Of a DNA stretch of 64,000 bases, positions 1-10,777 are shown in pieces. The stretch is taken from positions 88,782 through 152,781 of the forward strand of contig JAJTTP010000036.1 of assembly GCA_023313575.1 (NCBI GenBank). Direction: 5' to 3'. The DNA comes from Eutypella sp. D-1 (lineage: Eukaryota > Ascomycota > Sordariomycetes > Xylariales > Diatrypaceae). Under the pieces are notes generated by a model. It did no database searches. It saw only the letters and a list, made by a program, of their open reading frames with translations, and was not told the origin of the DNA. Positions within the stretch are counted from its first letter, which is position 1, and each line of letters begins with the position of its first letter. A program made the position numbers and the translations under genes.

Positions 1-3000
1 AATGGAATACATTGTCCGCGTAAGTCAACGGTTTTGATCTTTATCACGTAAAGGATCCAACCTACAGAGAAATGCATCTAACATGATTAATCCGATAGAC
101 AGCCTCCTCATTTACTGAAGGCTTCCACTCCGTTCTGGATGGGTATCAAATCATAGGGGAGCAGATACCCTTGCTTTATGACTTGCAGTCAATTTCCAGG
201 TCTCATCCTCACCTAAAAGAAACTATAGTCATGGTATATGATAACATCTTAGAATTTCAGTTGGGTGCCATGAAAACCTTCAGGAAAAGGCGTAAGTCGG
301 TTAAACTATATAATTAAATGATTGCCAGACACAATTAACACATCGTAGAATGGCAGAAGCTTTTTTCAGCGTCGTGGCGACACTTCACTCCACGTGTTGA
401 GCAGATAAAAGAGAATTTGTCACAAGTCAAGCGACTAATCGAGAACCGGGTCTCCATCCACCATTTCGAAATGATACGAACCGACGGTCGTATAGCCGAG
501 CAAGCCTTCTCTAACGAAAGGGCCACAGACTATCGCCGGAGTCGAGGTATTGTTATGCAGTGGCTCTCACCCTTCAATAGTAACGCAAAGCAAGATAGGT
601 ATCGTGAAGAAAGATCGATATGTAAGGACCCCGGTCGTTGGCTTCTCAATGACGTACGATTCCAACAATGGTTTGGTGTTGAAAATCACTCAGCACCACT
701 GCTTTGGCTTAGTGGAATTCCAGGAGCAGGTACGAGAATGTCCCGAAATCTATGAATATTACAGCAATACATAATTAATTATATGCTCACGGAACTAATA
801 TTTAAGGCAAAACAATATTGGCGTCCGTGATTATTGATGCAGCACGGGCTCTTCAAGGATCCACAGTTGCTTTCTTCTACTGCAAACATGGCGATGGAGA
901 ACGAAATTCTTTTATCGGTGTGGCAAGGTCAATCCTGGCACAGATTCATGTTCAGAATCCTCACCTTTTGCCCTATTTCCATGAACAAGCATCCATGAGT
1001 GGCGACGCTATGTTGACGTCGACATCGGTGGCAAAGGAGATGCTCAGTATAGCAATCGAGAGCTGCGAGAAGCTTTACATCATCATCGACGGCGTTGATG
1101 AATGCAAGCCGAAAGAAAGGAAAGAGGTTGCAAGTTGGTTTCAGACGATATTGAGAAGTCTATCAGAAACTAGAGTGGACCCACCGCGATGCCTTTTCGT
1201 TAGCCAAGATGATGGCGTCGCTCGTGGGGACTTCCGTGATCTTCCTGCTATAAAGATCACAGATGAGAATCGAGACGACATTGTAGACTTCGCAACAGTA
1301 TGGCAGGAAAAGGTCGAAAGGAAGTTTGGTCCGGTTCAATCGCATGGTCACCGTGTGGGGCGCATCATCTCCACCCGATCAGGAGGTACGGGAAGCCCTC
1401 AATCCTATCCACACTCGTAGATATGCTAATGGTTATAGGGATGTTCATCTTTGCTGAGTTATTTTCAAAGTACCTCGAGGCTCAACTCAGCCGGGATGAC
1501 CTTCTAAAAGAGCTTGATCCTTCTAACCTGCCAGTAAAACTGGATCACGTGTAAGTATCCTCAAACACATGGGGAACGTGGCCACACTGAATATTTAAAA
1601 TAATGTTATTAGATACCAGCGAATCATCCACCGCATCTTCGAGTCTAGAGCGGATAACACCGTTCCGTATATCAAAAAGATCATGGGGTGGATTGCATGT
1701 GCGAAGCGGCCATTACGCTGGCGCGAAATACAAGCAGCTGTTTCTATTGACCTAGAAAACCAGAAGATCGATTTCAACAAGAAATTGTCGAGTTCTCCTA
1801 AGGATCTCTTTGCATCCCTTATTGAGTTGAAGGAAGACGGGACTGTCGAGCTTGTCCACGGAACTGCCCGCGAGTAGGTTTTCATAAGCTCGAATTGTAT
1901 ATCCTCGGGATCCTAATATTGTAGCAGATACCTCCTCCGAAACCAGATCGTCAGTATTTGCGATGCCGATTACTCATTGTCAATATTAGGAATTGGCTAC
2001 CTCACCTTCTCCGAAATGGAACTAAATCTTGAAGATGAGGACATAAGAGCAGCCTTTCTCAAGGGTGCATACGCGTTCTATGACTATGCTTCAGCCTGCT
2101 GGGCCATGCATTTACCAAATGCCGTTGCGGAACTCAAAGATAGTGACGATCTGTCCTACTTAAAAGAGACATTAGAAATATTTATTGACTCGCATTGGTC
2201 ATTAACATGCAAGCCCCTACAAGATACCAAGAGACTAAAGAAAAGCCTAGGATCATTAGAGTCATCCGAGCATTTCGATAGAATCGTACAAGCAGTTGCG
2301 TGGGCCCGGAGACAGTCAGGGGAGCATGGTCGAGGACCTAGCTCGGATGAGGCTTTGGACTTCTGGTTACTTACGGAGAAGATCAGATCCATCCTCGAGC
2401 TTATGAAGAGCTCATCTCTCTCCCCAACTGAAGAACAAGCACTGCAGCATTTCTATGGACAGAATCTGTTCAAGTGCCCTCGAATAAATTGCCATCGTTA
2501 TTACAATGGGTTCGAGACGGCCCAAGAACGGAAGCAACATGTCGACAAGCATGAGCGGCCCTTCCTTTGTATTGTCTCTGGGTGTTATATGAAAGACTTT
2601 GGCTACGTTACGGAACAGGAGTTGAAGAGACACTTGTTCGAGACTCACGCCATTGATATGCTGGGCGACGCGGATGAGGTTCAGTACCCGGACCCGATCA
2701 AGGAGAAGGTTCACAACACAGCCAAGAAAGACGCAACCTTCAAATGTTTCTTGTGTGGCAAGGCGTATACGAGAAATCATAACCTAAATAATCATATGCG
2801 AAGTCACGATGGCTCCAAGCCATTCTCCTGTGGCACCTGCGATCAAAGGTTTACCCGAAAAGATGACTGTGCTCGTCATGAGCGAGGGCACGGTGAAAAG
2901 AAATTCATATGCTTCGGCCCACTGAAGGATGGGGGCTCATGGGGATGCAGATCAGCTTTTGGCCGGGCCGATAAACTAGCGGATCATTTAAAGAGCAAGA

Positions 3001-3263
3001 CGGGCAAGAAGTGTGTCCAACCGCTTATGCTCGAGAGATTGCATGAAAAGGGCGGAACTGAACAGGACGAGGATAACATCTTTGCCAGCCAACAAGGGGA
3101 AAATGCAGATAAACTACAAGCTGCCGGCAGGTCTTTGCCGTCCTTTCGGGATTTCCTACAACAATGCGGGCTTGCTGAAGATGCATCCGGTTCACATCAA
3201 GACATTGGATCTTCATCAAATGATCTGCCAGCAATTGAAGCTGGACATGAGCCTTCTGAATGA
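1..3263 (+). CDS. STAND/NLR-like NTPase with C-terminal C2H2 zinc fingers (5' partial)
   Basis: The gene runs in from the left edge. Likely exons are 1-19, 99-291, 349-729, 807-1385, 1439-1550, 1613-1873 and 1928-3263. Every junction keeps frame with GT...AG ends, giving about 959 residues in the window. The N-terminal part is the alpha-helical region common upstream of fungal NACHT domains (ETIVMVYDNILEFQ). Splicing at 730/806 creates the Walker A motif GIPGAGKT, which is broken in the genomic sequence. Walker B follows as LYIIIDGVDEC, then a winged-helix-like stretch (GMFIFAELFSKYLEAQLS, CAKRPLRWREIQAA). The last exon carries three to four C2H2 fingers around 2470-2910 (for example FKCFLCGKAYTRNHNLNNH and FSCGTCDQRFTRKDDCARH). 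Known NLR-like fungal proteins act in non-self recognition. The fingers may replace the usual ankyrin or WD repeats as the sensor part; that role is inferred. Confidence 0.85.
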
Positions 3264-3380
3264 ACACAGGGTGGCTAGGGTGTTCAATTACCTATTCTTC
3301 GACACAACCTCACACTTCATACAGGAGCCTGACTAAATCCCTACTCTTCGGAACTTACACAATCTACGACGCATTCATGG

Positions 3381-4440
3381 CTACAGGCTGGTCTTCCTCC
3401 AGTCCTCGTTACCACCAAGGTAGCGGTAAACAACCCGAGAGTCCAAATCCTTGCAATCTGCGGCCTCGCTTACCGCCGAGAACACTCCGAGGCCACTTGT
3501 TCCCAAGGCATTTCTTGTCCCGAGCCTGCGTGCCATGTCCATCGCTAGCCCGAAGTCTTTCCTCATCAGTTGGACGCGGAAGCCACCCTTATATCCGTTC
3601 GACGACGGCGCTTTCGGACATACGCCCGGCACGGGATTGAAGATGTCGCAAATGGCGTTTTGGGCGGTGCCCGCGCCGAACACTGAGGCCAGGACGTCGG
3701 CATCGATGCCTGCCCGCATCCCCATGTCCATCGCCTCGGAACAAGCGATCGTGATAATTCCAGATAGATAATTGTTAGAAAGCTTAGCCGCGAGGCCAAG
3801 AGACGGACCACCGCAAGGAATCACTTTGCCCCCCATGGGCTGGAGTAGTGATGTCAGACGCGAGAGGTTGGGGTCTGACGGTGAGCAGCCTAGGAAAAAG
3901 GCGATGGTAGCATTGACGGCACCAATGACGCCGCCGCTTACGGGAGCGTCGTAGAAAGATTGTGCAAATGGCGACAGCTTTTCTTTGACATGCAGATTGG
4001 TGGCGGTATCGATGGTGGAGGAGTCGATTAGGAGTTTGCTGGAGTTCGAAGAACCGTCCGGTGAGAGCGCTGCGATAATTCCAGTTTCCGTGTCGAGATA
4101 TACCGACTTGACGTGCGCGCCTTCGGGGAGCATAGTCAGTACGACGTCCTGTAAAGTCCCCGTCGATCAGCTCATGGACATTGCACATTAGAACTTGTCT
4201 TAGAATTCCTACCGATTTGATTGCGACCTCCTTGGCGTTGGGGCAATTGATAATCGTAACCGGCAGCGAAGCGCAGAGCTTCCGCACCTCGTCTGCAGCA
4301 GTAGGCACCACATCATGGACGTATATGTTTGATGAGGTAGGAAGCTGGGCCGCAAGGTTTGCGACCATGGGCCTGCCCATAGCCCCAAGGCCTATAAAGC
4401 CTACCGAACTGGGCAGGGCGTCGTGATTGATTGAAGACAT
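3381..4440 (-). CDS. 3-hydroxyisobutyrate dehydrogenase-like NAD(P)-dependent beta-hydroxyacid dehydrogenase (copy A)
   Basis: Two exons, complement(3381-4148, 4213-4440), with a 64-bp intron; about 331 residues from the ATG at 4440. In-frame ATGs at 4485 and 4479 would add 15 or 13 residues. I prefer 4440 because the paralogue in this cluster also begins MSS directly before the Rossmann motif. The N-terminus has GFIGLGAMGRPMVANL (dinucleotide binding). The middle has the substrate-binding DAPVSGG segment and KLSNNYLSG, where the lysine is the family's catalytic residue. The C-terminal helical domain includes GYKGGFRVQLMRKDFGLAMDMA. Such enzymes oxidise small beta-hydroxyacids to semialdehydes in the cytosol or mitochondria; no mitochondrial targeting signal is obvious. 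It is the left end of the metabolic cluster and diverges from the gene at 4837, so a shared regulatory region is likely. The exact substrate cannot be read from the sequence. Confidence 0.88.
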
Positions 4441-4836
4441 GATCGAGAAGGATGCGTTACGAATATGAGATTGAGGCATACTCACCTCGTCTTACTAGAG
4501 GATGCAGACCGTGACGGCATGTATACCCGCCGCTGCCTCCCGGGAGCCCCCATGCAACCTTTGCCACTATATACCGGTTTCCTTGGCTGCATGCGGGGAA
4601 ATGGTCGGCTGGTGAATTAGCCTGTCGACCCCATTGGGGAAACCCGTGATAGTCGGTACATGAGATATAATGGCTAATGCTGGGGGATCTTATGTACTAG
4701 TATAGCGCGCCGCACGGTCACTGAAATATGAGCGAGGACCCAATTAGTCGACGAAGGAGGGGGTTACAGGTATCAATACCATGGACCATACTCGAAATCA
4801 ATAATTTTCCAAACTTTAACGGAAAAGAGAATCAAC

Positions 4837-5738
4837 ATGGCATCGGACAAGCAGAAAAATGAGCTCCGCCAGAAGTTCACGGAGGAACTAGGCGACAAGG
4901 CCTTCCACGAAGGCTGGGAGTCTCTGCTGTCGCTGGACCCGGCCTTCTTCTCGGCAGGCCTCTCTCTAGCATCCGTTCCGCGACGAAAGTCACACCTTTC
5001 CAAGAAAGACCAATCTCTGATCTCACTCGCGGTTGATAGCGCTGCCACGCACCTGTACTCCCCTGGAATTCGTGCGCACATTTCTGCAGCTCTGGAAGCG
5101 GGTGCCAGTATACATGAGGTACTCGAAGTGATCGAGCTGTCGAGTACTCTGGGAATACACGCGTGCAACATTGGAGTGCCGCTGCTGGTGGAGGTCTTGA
5201 AGGAGGAGGGTGGGAAGTATGAGGGGGAGATCACGAAGCCATTCAATGAGACGCAGGAGAGGCTGAAGGAAGAGTTCACAAAGAAGAGGGGATACTGGCA
5301 CACATTCTGGGAAGATTTCCTCAGACTTGATCCAGAGTTCTTCGAAGCCTACCTGGAGTTCTCGACCGTGCCTTGGGTGAAGGATGTTGGCGGTAGTGGA
5401 AAAGGCGGACCCGGGAGAGGGGCGCTCGAGCCAAAGGTAAGACGAAGCCCCCACAAAATCAATATTCCCAATCCATGAGACGTGATGCGGCCATGCACTG
5501 AAACTTATCATGAAAATAGATGAAGGAATTTGTGTATTGTGCCTTCGATTGCGCTGCTACGCATCTCTACGTACCAGGTCTCAAACTGCACATGAAAAAC
5601 GCGCTTGGGTACGGTGCAACGCCCCAAGAGATCTTGGAGGTATTCGAACTTGCCACTTTGCTGAGTCTTCACACAGCGCATGTGGCCGCTCCGATCATAG
5701 AGGAGTTGACGTCGTCTTCTCGCGCTTCGACATCTTAG
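4837..5738 (+). CDS. Carboxymuconolactone decarboxylase (CMD)-family protein with two tandem domains
   Basis: Exons 4837-5436 and 5520-5738, with an 83-bp intron, give 272 residues. The protein is an internal duplication. Both halves contain a DPxFF segment, then AATHLYxPG, then a helix-turn-helix-like stretch. The copies read GASIHEVLEVIELSSTLGIH and GATPQEILEVFELATLLSLH. No CxxC pair of the AhpD peroxidase type is seen, so a thiol peroxidase role is unlikely. CMD-fold proteins decarboxylate or act on lactone acids in aromatic catabolism, but many members have unknown substrates. The neighbouring dehydrogenases and lactonase-like gene support a catabolic role. The ATG at 4837 follows an A-rich leader (aatcaacATGGC) and opens the longest frame. 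Gene structure is well supported; biochemical function is not. Confidence 0.85.
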
Positions 5739-5929
5739 ATACCAGAGTAGCTAGATTGATATTCATGGTGAATTGCATTTCCGTGCGACTTGGAATGGTT
5801 TGTCGACGGTGCCGTGCATAATCCAACCAACACACGGTGTAAGAGAGTCGTGTGACCTCCGACCAGACTGATCTCTTTCTAGTATAATCGTATATTAGAG
5901 AGCTTCTATCCATTCCCGACCCATTATAT

Positions 5930-7724
5930 TTAGATCTGATACTTGAAATCCGGCGCCCGATCTGTATACTCCGCTGGAGCTACGGTCACCCCTTCGGCCA
6001 ACGCTTTCTCCTTTCCAGATTCACGACGCTTGTAGACCCACCTGACGATCCACCATCCGAGCCATGCGAACCCCAGACAGCCGAGCGACCACGCATGGCC
6101 CAAAGTGAAAGCTGGCGCTGCGTTCGATTGGTAGATCTGGCCCGACACGACGCCGCCGATATTAGTCAAGGTCAGAAGTATACCAAGGCTAGCGGCTCGT
6201 TTCCCGTCGGGAGCGCAATTTCCAGACAACCAGGTTCTGTATGTGTCAGATAGTCATCCTCTCAGTCTAGCGAGTGGAGATGCGGGTGCTTACATGTTGC
6301 CGCCCGTGCATAGGAAACACGCCGTGGCAATCAGGTATGTAGCGAAATACTGGACGGCCGGTGGCACGTCACAGAGCAAGATGGCATACCCCGCAATCCC
6401 AAAAGGGGCGCATATAATCAAGGGAAGAAAGCGCGTCTTGTACTTGTCGGATAGAATGGCCCCAATGGCATACACAATAGCGCCCCAGATGTTGACAGGG
6501 ATGACAAGATATTGCGCTTGAACAGTAGAGTACTGAAACCCTTCCTTGATAATGATAGGTAGAAACGTGCCAAACCCTTTCCGCACAAGTTAGCTAGTAT
6601 GATCGTAGCGAATAAACCTGGGCTTGTTACCATAGAGGATCGTAACGACGGCGATCTGTATGACCCCGTGCATCCAACTCTTGACATCCTTTGCCGCTTG
6701 TTTTATCTCCTGTTTCCCGTAGTGGCCCGTGCCACCGCTGTAAGCTTCCATCTCTTCTGCACGCTTTCTCATAAGCGCCTTATCCTCGTCGGTCAAGAAA
6801 TACGCCGTTTCGTAATTCTTCGGCACGAGGAACAAACAGCACCCCGCCCATACAACTGTGACAAGACCTTCAATGATGTATAGCCTAGAAAAAAATAAGT
6901 TACTCGAGACCTTGAATATGAACAGGGGAATTCTTACCATCGCCATCCAGCTATTCCAGCTGCCCCATCCATGCTGAGCATGGCCCATGCTAAAAGTCCG
7001 CCGAAGGCTCCAGAGAGTGCAGACGCGACTGGAAAACTCAGCAACTATAGTCCAAGTAGGGATCTGGCTTTTTGGACTTACTGAAAAGGAAAGCAATGCG
7101 GAAGCCGAGCTCTTCTCTTTTATACCAGTTGCACAAGAACAATGTCATGGACGGGAAGAGGCATCCTTCGCTAACACAGTCGCCAAATCAGGACCTGTGC
7201 ACTCTGAAAAGCTTGGCGTACCGATGCAACTTACAAAAACCCGAGCAGGACACGGGTGACGACAAGTGGCCCAAAGGATTTGACGAAACCCGTGAATAGG
7301 CACACGAGTCCCCAGCACAGCGTTATTGCTGGAATAACCCGGTTGAACTGCAGCCTTTTCACGAGGAGTGAAGTGGGGAACTCGGCCAGGATGTAAAAGA
7401 TATAGAACACGGAGATAGCGGTCTATAGTCGCCGTGGTTAGCGAGCGGATGCGATCTTAGAAGCAGGAGAAGCTGCACGTTTAACTGGGAGCCCTTCAAA
7501 CCAATATCGGTCGTCATGCCCTGCGTCGCGGCAAAGCCGATGTTGCCACGATCTAGATAGCTGATAAGCATGAGTAGCATCATTACAGGCGCAATGAAGC
7601 AATCTAGCTTCCGAACTAGGGCCTTCTCCTTTGCCCGCATCTCCGGGTCGTCGGCGATTGGATGTTCATTGTTGGCGAACTCGACTAGTTTAGCGTCCGT
7701 TTTCTCATCCGAGCTAGAACGCAT
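5930..7724 (-). CDS. MFS transporter, anion:cation symporter (Dal5/Tna1-like) family
   Basis: Seven exons, complement(5930-6236, 6294-6576, 6631-6884, 6938-7028, 7082-7170, 7235-7422, 7479-7724), give 485 residues with all phases consistent. Introns are 53-64 bp. A charged cytosolic N-terminus precedes the first membrane segment and the family hallmark ISYLDRGNIGFA. Later hydrophobic segments include FYIFYILAEFPTSLLVKRL, FLFIASALSGAFGGLLAWAM, LYIIEGLVTVVWAGCCLFLV and GILLTLTNIGGVVSGQIYQ, consistent with about 12 helices. A long hydrophilic loop follows KNYETAYFLT. The family imports small organic anions such as allantoate, nicotinate, pantothenate and aromatic or dicarboxylic acids at the plasma membrane. 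Its place between catabolic enzymes suggests uptake of the cluster substrate. It diverges from the gene at 8441 across a 0.7 kb promoter region. Confidence 0.88.
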
Positions 7725-8440
7725 CGTTGGTTACTAGAAATGAACAGTGTGCCACAGATAAGCGCTTTGCGGCGATAAAGTTCTAAGGCAAAGGTTCGAC
7801 GGGGCGCGGAGCAGCAGAACTGAGTCTCTATATAGTCACTCTCCAGGCCGCGACGACTCTAGATCATTGTAGGTAGTCAGATCAACAAGAGTCAAAGATG
7901 GCCTTCGACGCTCGATGTCAGCAGCCAAGACTCCTACAAAGCGGCTTGCCCATTTTTGAGTGGTAACAATCACCCGGAAACGCTATGCAGGACAGCCAAG
8001 CGAACCTGGGGTAGATCTTGATGGATTCCCCAAAGCGATCAGACATTCGAAAACCTGGTAACATTTGGAGACGGGTAACGCGGCCAATGGCGTAGCTGTA
8101 TCAGCCCCTATCGGCTATTAATCAAGCACCCGCGAGAGTGTATACCCCAGTCTTACCCCAGATATCAGATATGAGGGGGAGAGGCGAATCGGGATTTTCA
8201 TGGAGGATTCACGCTAGATAGCCGAGCTGGAAGCTAAGGATTTATTATGCCCCTCGGAACGGAAACAATCCTCGACCGACTTTCTCCAAAGCTCGACCAC
8301 ACCTTCTACAAAAGCAGTGCCAGTGTTTAGTGCAAGCCACGCATCCACTGACATCAGAAACGCACAGGCACACCAAAGAACAACCACTTTCTTTACACCC
8401 GAAACTCTTAAACTTGAAAAACCAAGTCATCTATCTCAAA
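7725..8440. promoter_or_regulatory. Divergent promoter region between transporter and PcaC-like gene
   Basis: No open frame of note lies here. The region separates two head-to-head cluster genes and should hold both promoters. It contains versions of a short element also found at 10593-10616: TGGGGTAGATC at 8007-8017, TATACCCCAG at 8141-8150 and TTACCCCAGATATC at 8153-8166. Binding by a cluster regulator is inferred only from the repetition. Confidence 0.45.
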
Positions 8441-8887
8441 ATGAGCACCGACCCCAAGTTCAATGATCTGCACAAGCAGCTTTTCGACGAAGGCCTGAAG
8501 ATGCGCCGCAGCGTCGTCGGCGACGCCTACGTCGACCGCGCCCTAGCCAACGGCGCGACCGAGTTCTCCCAGCCGGGACAGGAGCTGGTGACAGAGTGGT
8601 GCTGGGGGTACGCATGGACGCGACCCGGTCTGGAGAAGAAGCAGCGCAGCCTCCTCAACATCGGCATGCTGATGGCGCTGAACCGGGGTCCTGAGTTGGC
8701 TGTGCACATCCGCGGCGCCCGGAACAATGGATTGTCAGAGCTGGAGATCCGCGAGGCCATACTGCACTGCACGACCTACTGTGGTGTTCCTGCTGGCGTG
8801 GATGCCATGAAAACAGCAGAGAAGGTTCTCAACGAGATGGCGGAGAAGGGCGAAAAGCCGAGGGAGCTAGGGAACAAGGTTGCATAA
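8441..8887 (+). CDS. PcaC-like carboxymuconolactone decarboxylase family protein
   Basis: Single exon, 148 residues, about the size of bacterial 4-carboxymuconolactone decarboxylase. The start at 8441 sits in the favourable context tctcaaaATGAG and is followed by a frame open to 8887. Recognisable family stretches are [36 protein letters not shown] and [20 protein letters not shown] followed by [11 protein letters not shown]. In bacteria PcaC decarboxylates 4-carboxymuconolactone in the protocatechuate branch of the beta-ketoadipate pathway. Filamentous fungi normally use the 3-carboxymuconolactone route and do not need this step, so a different lactone acid substrate is likely. It may be an acquired gene. 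Together with the two-domain CMD protein at 4837 it makes two CMD-fold proteins in one cluster. Confidence 0.9.
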   Translation: MSTDPKFNDLHKQLFDEGLKMRRSVVGDAYVDRALANGATEFSQPGQELVTEWCWGYAWTRPGLEKKQRSLLNIGMLMALNRGPELAVHIRGARNNGLSELEIREAILHCTTYCGVPAGVDAMKTAEKVLNEMAEKGEKPRELGNKVA

Positions 8888-9104
8888 GCAAATACTTAGG
8901 CCAGTTAGAAACGATGATCTCTACACCTCACAAGTCTGTGATTATTTGGAACCAGAGAGGTACAATAGATAATAAACCGAAAGGCTTCAATTTTGGAAAT
9001 CCTAGTTTGCTACAATTGTCTAGCTTATTACACCACCGAACAAATCTTTTCCTTGGATGCTACTATGTTTTCAAAGGATCTTATGCAGCAAAGATTCCTG
9101 GGTA

Positions 9105-10218
9105 CTACTTTCTCTCGCTTTCGTTCAGCCACTTGTACACTACTCTCGCATCCTTACCCTGGTACCTCTCATCCGCGATAGCCTCCCCGAAAGCGTCCAA
9201 CGTCGGCCTGTCGAGAATCGTCCTCGCACCGACCGTCTCCGCCAGCCGACTCCCCATGCCGAGCACCTTGGCGCAAAGCTCGATTCTGAAACCGCCCTCG
9301 TATCCCCTACTGCTCGGCACATTCTCCTGCACGCCGGGAACGGGGTTGCTCTTGCTCGTGACCCAGCACTGACCCCCGCTCTGGTTGATCACGTCCGTCA
9401 GCAGCTTGGGGTCCAGCCCCGCCTTGACGCCGATGTTGAGCGCCTCGGATGCCGCGAGCGACGTGATCGCGCTGAGGTAGTTGTTGATGATCTTGAACGC
9501 GGTGCCGGCCCCGACGTCCCCGCACAGGAAGATCCCCTCCGCATTGCCCATGTGCTGCAGGTACGACTTCACGACGGGAAAGATCTGCGGCGACACTGTC
9601 GGCCGGCACCCGACCATGAAGGTCAGCGTGCCGGCCTGCGCGCCCATGGGGCCTCCCGATACCGGCGCGTCTACGAAGGTTAGGGTGTTGTTGAGTTTGC
9701 TGGAGCTCGTTTCTTGTGTTGCCTGTGCGACGGACGTGATCGTGTCGGTTTCGATCGTCCCACATTCCATGACCAGCTTCGGTTCAGGCGACGAGACGTC
9801 CGCGACGGCTGCTACAGCACCAGCTAGGATACCTGTGTTTGGGTCGAGGTAGACCGTCTTCACGGCGGCTGAGCCGGGAAGCATGGTGATGATAGTGTTC
9901 TAACATTATAGGAGATCAGCTTCTAGCTCTTGACGAAATCCCGGTTCGTCTTACCGCTGCCTTGACGGCCTCTATACCGTTCTCAACCACCCGTACGGGT
10001 CCCTCCCCCGCTGTTTCATCCTGAAAACGGGCGATGGCCTCCTTGTTCACATCGCAAATGAGCAGCGTTTTCTCCGGACTGAGCCCTGCACGCAGGTTCT
10101 TGGCCATGGGATATCCCATGACGCCGAGCCCTGGACATGATTATCAGCTTTCTGTTCCAATCGCCGTTAGGGGACTCGTACCTATGAAGGCGATGGTATT
10201 TTTCGGTGTAGAAGACAT
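9105..10218 (-). CDS. 3-hydroxyisobutyrate dehydrogenase-like enzyme (copy B)
   Basis: Three exons, complement(9105-9899, 9955-10130, 10182-10218), give 335 residues with introns of 51 and 55 bp. The Rossmann motif AFIGLGVMGYPMAKNL is assembled across the first intron. DAPVSGGPMGAQAGTL (substrate loop) and AFKIINNYLSAI with the family lysine are present, followed by the C-terminal domain (SRGYEGGFRIELCAKVLGMG). It is clearly related to the gene at 3381-4440 but diverged throughout, including a different intron pattern, so the duplication is not recent. Two such enzymes in one cluster could act on two successive beta-hydroxyacid intermediates, or on stereoisomers. Its upstream region (10219-10777) shares a motif with the transporter/PcaC promoter. 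Confidence 0.88.
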
Positions 10219-10777
10219 GTTCACGACCGATGATTGTCCTCCGAGGCTCAGGTTCTCGGGACTAAACTATTAATGGCAATAAGTCGGGTAGGTAGAGCAA
10301 ACTGCACAGTAGACGTGTAAAGAAGAATGGCATTTTACGTTAATAGTTGATACTTGAATACGTACTTCCAATTGATATCTCCTCATCCTTCCGCAGGCAA
10401 CTTATTAAACGCCCGATGGCCGAACCCGCCTCCTACATTACCCGGCCCATTCAAGTCGGCATAAGTGGTCCTCACTATCCCGCTCTCCCCACTCTTGCCA
10501 ACCCTTGCTGACATGGCTTCTTGGCTTATTTTGGATTACCTGATTTAGAAAGTGGGGTACTGAGAAGCTTCATAAGGATTGGCGGATCAGTCGGGGTAAG
10601 ATATGGGGTAAGATCCACCCAACTCCACCCCCGCATTTGACCTGCACCGATCTAGGTGCTTTTCGGGATGCCTTAATGCGTGTCTAATGCAACACTATTG
10701 TAGTATTAACAGTACTTGCTAACGAATTCAATTCATATTGGCTGTGATGTAAGATTGATTACCCGTCGTGTATCACA
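10219..10777. promoter_or_regulatory. Promoter region of dehydrogenase copy B with direct repeats
   Basis: Non-coding gap between the start of the dehydrogenase and the 3' end of the hydrolase gene. GGGGTAAGATAT at 10593-10604 and TGGGGTAAGATCC at 10604-10616 form an abutting direct repeat. They match, in reverse complement, the TTACCCCAGATATC element at 8153-8166. No coding frame is convincing. Confidence 0.45.

Noticed and set aside
8914..9683. Plus-strand frames over 150 codons
   Set aside because: They overlap the minus-strand dehydrogenase B exon and are its shadow.
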